A stretch of 27,069 bases of DNA from Dokdonella_A sp039926025 (GTDB taxonomy: Bacteria; Pseudomonadota; Gammaproteobacteria; Xanthomonadales; Rhodanobacteraceae): positions 1-27,069 of the forward strand of contig JBDSXV010000242.1 of the NCBI GenBank assembly GCA_039926025.1. The letters are read 5' to 3'. The first letter of the stretch is position 1; every line of letters begins with the position of its first letter. The position numbers were made by a program, and so were the translations under genes. Positions 1-6,297 of this stretch are shown piece after piece. The notes below the pieces were generated by a model. The model was not told where the DNA came from. It did no database searches and saw only the letters and a program-made list of their open reading frames with translations.

Positions 1-26
1 GTCGCGGCTGAAGCCGCTCCCACAGA
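1..26. repeat. Partial REP palindrome at window edge
   Basis: The first bases read gcggctgaagccgctcccac, the short palindromic core (GCGGCT..AGCCGC) seen again near 11181-11243 and 15359-15485. It is one half of a typical intergenic REP element; its partner, if any, lies outside the window. Confidence 0.6.
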
Positions 27-53
27 CGGTGAGCCCGCAAAGCCTCGTTGGGC

Positions 54-347
54 GCTGCACCTATTTGTTGCACACGCGACTGCGCCGGATGCTCGCGAGC
101 AAATATTTCATGCTCCCTCGACTACGCCGCATGCTCATGCGCATCCATTTCTTGCTCGCTCGACTATGCCGGATGCTCATGCGCAATTATTTGATGCACG
201 CGTGAGCAAATTTTGCTCAACTTTGCGAGCCTTGGTCACACGTCCCGATTGAATTTCACGCGACACCGGACAAAATATGTCCACGGCTGCATCAATTTGT
301 TGCACGCGTGCATCAAATAGATGCTCACGAGCATCCGCTACAGTCGA
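54..347. repeat. Fourteen-unit 21-bp degenerate tandem array
   Basis: Cut every 21 bases from position 54, the sequence gives fourteen units in register with no insertion or deletion. Examples are the units starting at 138 (tgcgcatccatttcttgctcg), 180, 285 and 306. Many units are imperfect dyads with an AT-rich centre, such as TGAGCAAATTTTGCTCA at 203-219 and GGACAAAATATGTCC at 268-282. From 75 to 200 two unit types alternate, giving a 42-bp higher-order repeat. The period equals two helical turns and also seven codons. Phased protein-binding sites and a decayed heptad-coding repeat on the minus strand are both possible. Confidence 0.8.
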
Positions 348-395
348 GCACGCACCCGCGATATGGAAATCCCCTTGCTTCGCCGTCACGCTCAT
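177..395 (-). CDS. Possible small protein encoded by the 21-bp array
   Basis: A minus-strand reading frame runs through the right-hand part of the 21-bp array. It reads the units as heptads (EHLFDAR, VQQIDAA, VDIFCPV, SREIQSG and so on) and stops at 177. An ATG at 395 would give 72 residues starting MSVTAKQGDF. In the left half of the array the same frame meets stops in several units, so the frame may be the surviving end of a longer heptad-repeat gene, or chance. No ribosome binding site stands out, and the terminator of the upstream gene lies at 416-442. No family is recognised. Confidence 0.25.
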   Translation of the reverse strand: MSVTAKQGDFHIAGACSTVADAREHLFDARVQQIDAAVDIFCPVSREIQSGRVTKARKVEQNLLTRASNNCA

Positions 396-415
396 GGCGA
401 TTCCAATCGACACGC

Positions 416-442
416 AAAAAAAAAGCCGCATCGCTGCGGCTT
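416..442 (-). terminator. Rho-independent terminator of the 477-944 gene
   Basis: On the minus strand the stem GCCGCA / TGCGGC with a four-base loop (425-440) is followed by a run of about nine T (A on the plus strand, 416-424). It lies about 35 bases beyond the stop codon of the minus-strand gene 477-944, which it should terminate. Confidence 0.85.
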
Positions 443-476
443 CGAGGTGATGCAATGGAAGGATTTCAGCGAAGCA

Positions 477-944
477 TCACGCTGCCTTGTCCACCACCGA
501 CTTCGTGGAACGCAAGAACCGCGTACGCAGATCGTTGCGTACCGCTTCCATGCCCTCGCTGCGGGCGGTGAGCTTGAGCTGCGCATACACCTGCAGCGAC
601 GTCGTCATCACGTCGCTACCCAGCGCGACATCCGTATCCCCTGCCCGCTCGCTCAGACGCGTCAAGCGCGCCAGACGCGGACGCAGCCGATCAAGCGCCA
701 CCAGATCATCCAGCGCACCCGCCGCCAGCACATTGGCCGGCACCAGCTGCGGATTCTGCTCCAGCACGAGCAGCGCCTGACGGCAGAACGACTCCGACTT
801 CTCACCCATCTTCCGCAACGACCGCTTCTGCGGCAGCGTCAGGGCAATCAGCCCGCTCAACTGCGTCTCCAGCTCCGTCAACGCCGTGTCAACGGCCTGC
901 AGCTGGGCATCAGTGAGATTCAACGAAACAATATTCTGCGTCAT
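477..944 (-). CDS. Conserved-looking hypothetical protein, 155 aa
   Basis: The start at 944 is chosen because an AGGAG ribosome binding site lies 8 bases upstream; a longer frame to 1019 adds 25 residues but has no such site. The product (MTQNIVSLNL...) is soluble, leucine/alanine-rich and probably all-helical, with no signal peptide or membrane segment. Residues 84-100 (LDRLRPRLARLTRLSER) form a basic amphipathic helix, and there is a single Cys at 54. It resembles small conserved proteins I remember from Xanthomonadales genomes, but I know no named family or function. A strong terminator follows, so the gene is probably monocistronic. Clear translation and termination signals make the gene itself credible. 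Confidence 0.75.
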   Translation of the reverse strand: MTQNIVSLNLTDAQLQAVDTALTELETQLSGLIALTLPQKRSLRKMGEKSESFCRQALLVLEQNPQLVPANVLAAGALDDLVALDRLRPRLARLTRLSERAGDTDVALGSDVMTTSLQVYAQLKLTARSEGMEAVRNDLRTRFLRSTKSVVDKAA

Positions 945-1422
945 GGGTACTACTCCTTGGATGGTCTTCCAGACAGGCCGATGAGCCCCTATGGCCATCG
1001 ACCTTGTGCTTTGCGGCACGGGAGTATTGGAACAGGGACATGTCTCAGGAGGCGAGACCGCACGCCTGCGCTTCGAAATCGGTATTGGCTGCTTTCAAGC
1101 CGAGCGCGGATTGCGCGCACCGATGTCGCGCGGATGCCCATGGGCGTCAGCGAAGATGAAACGCCGCTCCCAACCTGCGCAGATTTCCTCCGTTCGAGCA
1201 ATCAGGCCAAGCCCACACACGCGCGCGGGCGATTCGTCGAGCAGTCGCGGACGCTCCACTGCGGCGACACCGCTTGCCCTTGTCCGATTCGAGTGAGAGG
1301 ATTCCCTGGATATCGACGCGCGCTGGGAAAGGCTGCAAGATTAGGCTGGGAATAGGCGGCGCGATCGTTGCAAGCCTTTGCTCCGTTAGGATGTTTCCGA
1401 AAGCGCTACTCCACTGCGACGG
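945..1422. other. Intergenic stretch without a recognisable gene
   Basis: Short frames exist on both strands (for example a plus-strand frame from 991 to 1296), but none has a ribosome binding site plus a sensible protein composition, and none resembles a family I know. The first part must hold the promoter of the minus-strand gene starting at 944. The rest leads into the integron cassette array and may be degenerate cassette DNA. Confidence 0.4.
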
Positions 1423-1471
1423 ATTAGATTGCGGAGGTAGACTTCATTTCACAATCGAATAGTAGTTGGGC
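1423..1471 (+). other. R' box and possible degenerate att site before cassette 1
   Basis: GTTGGGC at 1465-1471 fits the integron R' consensus GTTRRRY and is the exact complement of the R'' box GCCCAAC at 1806-1812 that ends this cassette, as expected for one circularisable cassette. Just upstream, ATTAGATTG (1423-1431) can pair with CAATCGAAT (1452-1460) with one mismatch, like an L''/L' stem. No convincing R'' box lies further upstream, so whether this is an attC, an attI or a relic is open. Confidence 0.45.
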
Positions 1472-1789
1472 CGCAAAGAACTTTTTGAGGCGGTGTGTGT
1501 CGTAACAACACTGGCGCAAGCGGCTTATGTATTTATGTCACCCCGAACCGTTCGTACGCTCTATACGTTCGCTACTATCGTTTCAGGCGCACTTCTCGGC
1601 TTCTTGTACGCCATGCACAGAATCTCGCTTTCCATCGCTTACATGCGAGCGCAATGGGGCTGGGTTTGTGGAACTGGCCTCGAAATTCCGCTCTACTTCT
1701 TGACTCCGGTTGGCGCCTTCGCTGGCTTTACCATGGGCATACTCACTTGGCGCCTCGCATCGCGGTATCTTTTGCGGGCTCGCGGTTAG
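1466..1789 (+). CDS. Integron cassette 1: small membrane protein
   Basis: The frame opens with TTG inside the R' box GTTGGGC and stops 16 bases before the attC at 1806; this tight packing is typical of gene cassettes. GTG at 1493 is an alternative start, with GAGG too close to act as a good ribosome binding site, so the start is uncertain. The 107-residue product has about three hydrophobic segments (roughly residues 10-25, 33-50 and 72-98) and a basic C-terminus (SRYLLRARG), suggesting an inner-membrane protein. Codon use is noticeably less GC-rich at third positions than in the flanking genes, which fits horizontal origin. No family recognised. Confidence 0.55.
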   Translation: MGRKELFEAVCVVTTLAQAAYVFMSPRTVRTLYTFATIVSGALLGFLYAMHRISLSIAYMRAQWGWVCGTGLEIPLYFLTPVGAFAGFTMGILTWRLASRYLLRARG

Positions 1790-1805
1790 TCGTTCAAGCG
1801 TAGCT

Positions 1806-1858
1806 GCCCAACTATTCGTCTAAGCCGACCGCTTACGCGGCGGCTTAACTCTGGTGTT
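1806..1858 (+). other. attC recombination site of cassette 1 (R' split by an IS)
   Basis: R'' is GCCCAAC (1806-1812). TAAGCCG (1821-1827) pairs with CGGCTTA (1841-1847), and CCGC pairs with GCGG around a TTAC loop, leaving a single extrahelical A at 1828, a hallmark of folded attC sites. The bases ATTCGTCTAAGCCGA and GGCTTAACTC closely resemble those of well-known integron attC sites. The site ends ...GGTGTT at 1858, where an IS begins. Joining GTT to AGAT at 2481-2484, beyond the IS, restores a perfect R' box GTTAGAT. The uninterrupted site would be about 57 bp. Confidence 0.85.
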
Positions 1859-2477
1859 GAGGCTGTAGAAAAACCCCTTTTCGCACGCGCGCGATGACCG
1901 CGACGGAGTTGCGGAGGCGCTGCACGTCACGGTGATCGTCTGCTGACGCGCTCGTGATGTGCGTCGTCGCTACGCTCACACGCGCCTTACGCGCATAACG
2001 ATCGAAACGCGCGGCTTTTCCGCTCCCTTCAAGCCGCTTTTCGATAGTTCGCCCACTTCTCCAGGTTGTGGACGAGGGCGAACAACTTCCATTGGCCGTC
2101 GACTTTCTTCTGGGCGCGCAGCGTGAAGCGATTGAGCTGCTTGTTGTAACGCAGATTGCCGAACACGGGTTCGACGGTGGCGAAGCGCCGGCCGTACTGT
2201 TCTTTGCCTTGGTCGCTGTCGATGCGTTCGCGCATGCGTTGCGTGTGCGTGACGATGGCCTTGCGCGTGAGCGCGGCCACTTAGCGCACCGGTAAGGTCC
2301 AGCGCGTCGACCACGTGATGCACCGCATGCGCAGACGAGTCCGGTATGAGCTGCGCGTCCAGATCCACCGGCAGCAACCGCGGACTCATGTCCACCACCT
2401 TGTAGCGCGCCATCACCGACTCCCTTGATCGCCTCGCTCTATGCGAGCAAGATCGGGGCCAGATTTTCTACAGCCTC
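1859..2477 (-). mobile_element. Internally deleted IS1182-family element with intact ends
   Basis: Perfect 14-bp terminal inverted repeats, GAGGCTGTAGAAAA at 1859-1872 and its complement at 2464-2477, bound a 619-bp element. It carries joined N- and C-terminal pieces of an IS1182-type transposase. A GTT trinucleotide lies at both edges (1856-1858 and 2478-2480) and may be a target duplication, although IS1182 elements usually duplicate other lengths. With both ends present but no functional transposase, it could in principle move only in trans. It sits in the R' box of an integron attC site. Confidence 0.8.
2029..2413 (-). pseudogene. IS1182-type transposase remnant
   Basis: The N-terminal part (from 2413: MARYKVVDMSPRLLPVDLDA..., about 45 residues) matches the typical start of IS1182 DDE transposases. 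The C-terminal part (2280-2029) reads ...FATVEPVFGNLRYNKQLNRF... and ends ...HNLEKWANYRKAA, the typical end of the same family. The two lie in different frames and meet near 2280-2290, so most of a protein of about 450-480 residues, including most of the catalytic DDE core, has been deleted. The remnant is non-functional. Confidence 0.85.
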
Positions 2478-2482
2478 GTTAG

Positions 2483-2842
2483 ATGCCTACTGCAGTGTCT
2501 TTGATGTCCATACAAACTACGCGACACTCGGCCGTTGTTCGCAAGTTCTTGGAACGCTACCCAGGCATCGTCAAAATCAATCGAAAAGTTGTTCAAGAGC
2601 CGCCGGACGCTTGGTGCACGAACAAACGGCTTCAAAACTCAATCGACTTCTCTCTAGCGCACGATGGCGTCGAGGTCTTGGGCTTTCACGACGGGCCACG
2701 CAATATGTGGGCGCACGAAACTACGCTTCCGCTCGTGGAGCAACTCGAACAAGAGCGGCTCCTGCGGTTTGCCGTCGTTCGCGACTCGCCGCCGCCGCGT
2801 GGCTTTCTTTACTGGCTATTGTCCCGTGTGTTCGGCACCTAA
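2483..2842 (+). CDS. Integron cassette 2: hypothetical protein, 119 aa
   Basis: The ATG overlaps the R' box GTTAGAT (2478-2484), and the stop codon lies inside the R'' box ACCTAAC (2837-2843) of the next attC, so the gene fills its cassette completely. The R'' box with its preceding base (CACCTAAC) complements the cassette's own start GTTAGATG at seven of eight bases, supporting a real mobile cassette of about 403 bp. The product (MPTAVSLMSIQTTRHSAVV...) is soluble, has a possible small globular core around VEVLGFHDGPRNMWAHE (residues 63-79) and ends in a hydrophobic WLLSRVFGT tail. No family recognised. Leaderless expression or an upstream cassette promoter would be needed. Confidence 0.6.
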   Translation: MPTAVSLMSIQTTRHSAVVRKFLERYPGIVKINRKVVQEPPDAWCTNKRLQNSIDFSLAHDGVEVLGFHDGPRNMWAHETTLPLVEQLEQERLLRFAVVRDSPPPRGFLYWLLSRVFGT

Positions 2843-2887
2843 CTGTTCGTCTATGGACTCCTCCGTCAATAGTGCCGAGCGTTGATC
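2837..2887 (+). other. Probable second attC site (degenerate)
   Basis: R'' ACCTAAC (2837-2843) is followed by TGTTCGTCTA, which aligns base for base with ACTATTCGTCTA of the first attC. CTATGGAC (2851-2858) pairs with GTCAATAG (2865-2872) with one mismatch. The expected R' GTTRRRY is only approximated by GTTGATC at 2881-2887. The 5' half is convincing, the 3' half weak. Confidence 0.55.
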
Positions 2888-3360
2888 GGACAATCGAAGC
2901 GGTTGCAGTCGTCTCTCTTGGGGACTTCCGTTGGTCGTATACGGCCTTTGGGTGAGCGCATTGCGCTCGGGCCATGATGGAATCCGCCGGGACGAAGCCA
3001 CACGTTCAATCGGTCATTGTGGGCCAGAAGAGTTATCCGCTTTGCCGTCCCGGGGACCGACTCGACCCATCGATGTTCGCTCGGTGCAACGCGGGGTGGG
3101 GACGTTAGTGGGTTGAAGCTGGCGTGCTGCGCACGCTGACATGGTGGCTTCTTCCACGACACGGCGTGGCATTCGTCGAGGACGTCTACCGATACAAGAT
3201 CCACTCCTCGCGAGTGCAATTGACCCGTTTCGGTGAACCCTGCTGTGCGGCTGTCCGGTCTGGGTGCCCTTTCTTGTATGAAGTAGTGAAGGTCGGTTGG
3301 GGCTTGCCGCGCTGATGCCGGCAATTCCCTGCCGTCGCCGCTGCCACCTCGTCAAGGACG
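2888..3360. other. Gene-poor stretch after the cassette array
   Basis: Several short frames cross each other here (for example a GTG-started plus-strand frame 3124-3315 and a longer minus-strand frame 2866-3324), but none has a ribosome binding site or a recognisable product. No further attC or integrase was found. It may be a decayed third cassette. The last bases carry AAGGA at 3354-3358, the ribosome binding site of the next gene. Confidence 0.4.
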
Positions 3361-3364
3361 TTCA

Positions 3365-4840
3365 ATGAAACTGCACTTCACGGCGACCACCCGGCTGCGT
3401 AGCGCCTTGAACCACGTGTTGTTCCTGTCCATTGCCAGTCTGAGCGCCGCACACGGTGCGCGAGCCGCTGATGGTTATTTCGATACGACGTTTGGAACAG
3501 GTGGAGTATTGCTGGTCGACGTTTCCGCGGATGCGAAGGACGCAGGACAAGCAATGCAGGTTCTCCCGGACGGCAGATTGTTCCTGGCGGGCACATGCTA
3601 CCGGCCAGAACCTCCTGGAATCGGAGTTTTTCCAGCGTTTTGCGCGACGCGATTGCACCCCGACGGCAGCTACGACAGCAGTTTCGGCCCTGGCGGCGTC
3701 GGCTACGTGCGCTTCGACCAGTTCAATGCATCCGACTTGCCGAACAATACGGCGCTGTACGATGCAATCAGACTTCGCGACGGACGCATGTTGTTTGTCG
3801 GCCGACCAACCGGCAGCGGCATCATTCTCGCGGCGCTCAAGGCCGACGGCACCGCGCTCGACCCAAATGTCGGCGGCGGCGGCGCCCAGGGATACGTCCA
3901 GTTCGGCTCGGATCCTCCCAGCGCAGGCACACCGTTCGATGCACACGGCATCCCCTCACGCCTTATCGAACAGTCCGATGGAAAAATCCTGGTTTCCGGC
4001 TCCGACGATGGCCCCACCGGCAACGCGGACTTTTCGATCATGCGGGTGCTGCCCGATCTGAGCGGCGTGGACTCTTCGTTCGGCACCAACGGGCGTCAAA
4101 CTGTCACCTTCGATCTCGGCGGGCCGTCCGGAATCAACGCCGATGTTCCTGCGGCGATGGCATTGCAGACCGATGGCAAGATTCTGCTCGCCGGATACGC
4201 CCAGCTCAGTGCAACCACGTTGGATATCTCGATCGCACGCTTGCTGCCCAACGGCCAGGCCGACACAAGTTTCGGTCCGAATCACGATGGCCGCGTGCAT
4301 TTGGCCCCCGCATCGGTCAGCGCGCTGACATCGGTGCTGCTCGATCGCCAGAAGCGGATAGTCATTGGCGGTATTTCGGCTGACCCGGGTAACACCTACG
4401 CCGAATGGTACGTCGACCGCTTGCTCTCCGATGGCAGCCAGGATCCCGCGTTCAACGGCGGCAGTTCACAGCGCTTCCTGATCCGGACCGGCGTGACCAG
4501 CGGCTCGCAATCGGTCAAGGCGTTGACCTTGCAACCGGACGGCAAGATTCTCGCGGTCGGCTCGGTTTCGCAGGGCGCCGCCGATACGCTGCGATTCTAC
4601 TGGGGTGTCGCGCGGCTGCTCGACGACGGTATGCTCGACCCAAGCTTCGGCATTGGTGGGCGCAGCTACGCCTCATTCGGGTCTTCGCCATACACCGATG
4701 AGACAAGCGGGATCGCCGTCGCCGACGGCGGCATTGTCATCGCCGGCAACGAACAGGTCGGCACTTCGTCGGGCGATATGCTTTTCGGGGTGGCCAAGTT
4801 CCAGTTGGATGCGATATTCGTGGACGGGTTCGAACCATGA
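3365..4840 (+). CDS. Secreted delta-60 repeat protein with IFxxGFE C-terminus
   Basis: The 491-residue product begins with a signal peptide (positive start, hydrophobic FLSIASLSAAHGARA, cleavage near residue 35). The mature part is about seven delta-60 repeats, each with a strand motif such as LQPDGKILAVGS or QTDGKILLAGYAQ followed by LxxDGxxDxSFGxxG, likely folding as a beta-propeller or beta-solenoid. The last residues are DAIFVDGFEP, matching the ends of the next two proteins. AAGGA lies 6 bases before the ATG. Its stop overlaps the next start (ATGA), so the two are translationally coupled. Delta-60 proteins are extracellular or surface proteins of mostly unknown function; no enzyme motif is visible. 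It is the first gene of a probable three-gene surface-protein unit. Confidence 0.9.
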   Translation: MKLHFTATTRLRSALNHVLFLSIASLSAAHGARAADGYFDTTFGTGGVLLVDVSADAKDAGQAMQVLPDGRLFLAGTCYRPEPPGIGVFPAFCATRLHPDGSYDSSFGPGGVGYVRFDQFNASDLPNNTALYDAIRLRDGRMLFVGRPTGSGIILAALKADGTALDPNVGGGGAQGYVQFGSDPPSAGTPFDAHGIPSRLIEQSDGKILVSGSDDGPTGNADFSIMRVLPDLSGVDSSFGTNGRQTVTFDLGGPSGINADVPAAMALQTDGKILLAGYAQLSATTLDISIARLLPNGQADTSFGPNHDGRVHLAPASVSALTSVLLDRQKRIVIGGISADPGNTYAEWYVDRLLSDGSQDPAFNGGSSQRFLIRTGVTSGSQSVKALTLQPDGKILAVGSVSQGAADTLRFYWGVARLLDDGMLDPSFGIGGRSYASFGSSPYTDETSGIAVADGGIVIAGNEQVGTSSGDMLFGVAKFQLDAIFVDGFEP

Positions 4841-6186
4841 CGATCTATCCAGCTCCACGAGCCTGGCTCGCAGTGTCCTTTTCCTGCGCGGCGCTGTTGT
4901 TTGCGCCGCACGGCAATGCCATCCAGGCCATGCAGACGTTCACCGTGAACAGCACGCAGGACCTGATCGACGACAACACCAGCGACAACGTGTGCCACAC
5001 GGCCGCCAACACATGCACCTTGCGCGCCGCGGTCATGCAGGCGAATCGATCGCCTGGCGAAGGTGCGACGATCAATCTGCCGCCCGGTACCTATGTGCTC
5101 ACGCGCACGCCTGCGAATGCCGACGGCGAGGACACTGGCGACCTCAATCTGACGACGCCGACCCTCAACGATCCACCCATCACGATCGTCGGCGCGGGCG
5201 CGACGGCGACGATCATCGATGCGGGCCACGTTGACCGCGTTTTTGATGTTGGGCTATCGAGAACGGCCAAGATCAGCGGGGTCACATTGCGAAATGGCGT
5301 CGCTGCGAATCTGAACGCCGAGGGCGGGGGAATCTGGAATCAAGGCACCTTGACGCTCGACCATATCGTCGTGAGCGGAAATCACGCCGACTATGGCGGT
5401 GGGATCTTCAACTTCGGTACCCTGTCGATGCAGAACTCCATCATCGCTTCGAACGTCGGTACCGCATCGGGGGGCGGCCTCTACAACCAAGCGTTCGGTG
5501 GCGGAGCCGGTAGCGTAACCATCATCGCAAGTACGGTCGCATCCAACACCGCGAAATCCGGTGGCGGCCTCATCAACTACGGCGCCGTCAACATCGTCAA
5601 CAGCACGATCGCGGGCAATGAAGCCGTTGACGACGGTGGCGGCATCTACGATCAAGGGAGCTCGGCGAATATCTACAACTCGACGATTGCGTATAACGAC
5701 GCCGATCAGGATCGCGATGGCGTGGGTCTCGGCGGCGGCGTGTACATCTCGGGTTCCGGCACCCACCTGGATCAAATCATGAGCTTGCTGGCCGGCAATA
5801 CGATGGGAAACACACCTCTTTACGACGACTGCGACGGCAACGGCTATCTGGTTGAGTACGGGCTGAACATATTGGGCACCGACGCGGACTCGCTCAGCGG
5901 GTGCATCATCACCAACGCCCCCGGAGGCGACTCGGCCGAGCTCAATTCATTGAGCTTCCTTGGCGGTCTCGCCGACAACGGCGGCCCCACGCCGACGATC
6001 GCCTTGCTCAGCGGCAACAATGCCATCGACCAAGGGAACCCGATGTCACCTTATCTTTGCGTCGACCAGGGCGGCAACGGGCTCCCCTACGATCAACGCG
6101 GGTTTGCGCGAACGGATGGCGCGTGCGACATCGGCGCATTCGAATATGGCGCGGTCGACAGAATTTTCAAGAACGGGTTCGAGTGA
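4837..6186 (+). CDS. Exported CSLREA / beta-helix protein with choice-of-anchor Q-type end
   Basis: The start ATG overlaps the previous stop (ATGA). A signal peptide (MTIYPAPRAWLAVSF..., cleavage near ALLFAPHGNA) precedes a CSLREA-type domain, roughly residues 30-75, with TFTVNST, the Cys pair in VCHTAANTCTLRAA and the turn LPPGTY. The central part (about 120-300) is a right-handed beta-helix of G/N-rich rungs such as GGGIFNFGTL and NSTIAGNEAV. The C-terminal part (about 360-440) has NGGPTPTIALL, NAIDQGNP, DQRGFAR and DIGAFEYG, typical of the choice-of-anchor Q region. It ends DRIFKNGFE. Such proteins are cell-surface or secreted. It is a close paralogue of the next gene. Two Cys near the N-terminus may form a disulphide. 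Confidence 0.9.
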   Translation: MTIYPAPRAWLAVSFSCAALLFAPHGNAIQAMQTFTVNSTQDLIDDNTSDNVCHTAANTCTLRAAVMQANRSPGEGATINLPPGTYVLTRTPANADGEDTGDLNLTTPTLNDPPITIVGAGATATIIDAGHVDRVFDVGLSRTAKISGVTLRNGVAANLNAEGGGIWNQGTLTLDHIVVSGNHADYGGGIFNFGTLSMQNSIIASNVGTASGGGLYNQAFGGGAGSVTIIASTVASNTAKSGGGLINYGAVNIVNSTIAGNEAVDDGGGIYDQGSSANIYNSTIAYNDADQDRDGVGLGGGVYISGSGTHLDQIMSLLAGNTMGNTPLYDDCDGNGYLVEYGLNILGTDADSLSGCIITNAPGGDSAELNSLSFLGGLADNGGPTPTIALLSGNNAIDQGNPMSPYLCVDQGGNGLPYDQRGFARTDGACDIGAFEYGAVDRIFKNGFE

Positions 6187-6297
6187 CGGGATCGCGGAGT
6201 TCCGACATGAAATATTCCATCGCGATCGCTTCCAATCGCTGCGATCTGGCAGGAAATCGCGAGGTCTCCCATCAAGCGTCGTTTTAGTTCCGCCGCA

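Noticed and set aside
54..347. 21-bp array as a CRISPR
   Set aside because: Units are contiguous with no unique spacers, and are too short and too divergent for CRISPR repeats.
1385..1392. GTTAGGAT as an attC R' box
   Set aside because: No complementary R'' or L''/L' stem upstream; the better supported junction is GTTGGGC at 1465.
3095..3120. GTTAGTGGGTTG as another attC R' box
   Set aside because: No matching R'' box or stem was found within 120 bases upstream, and the box does not fit GTTRRRY.
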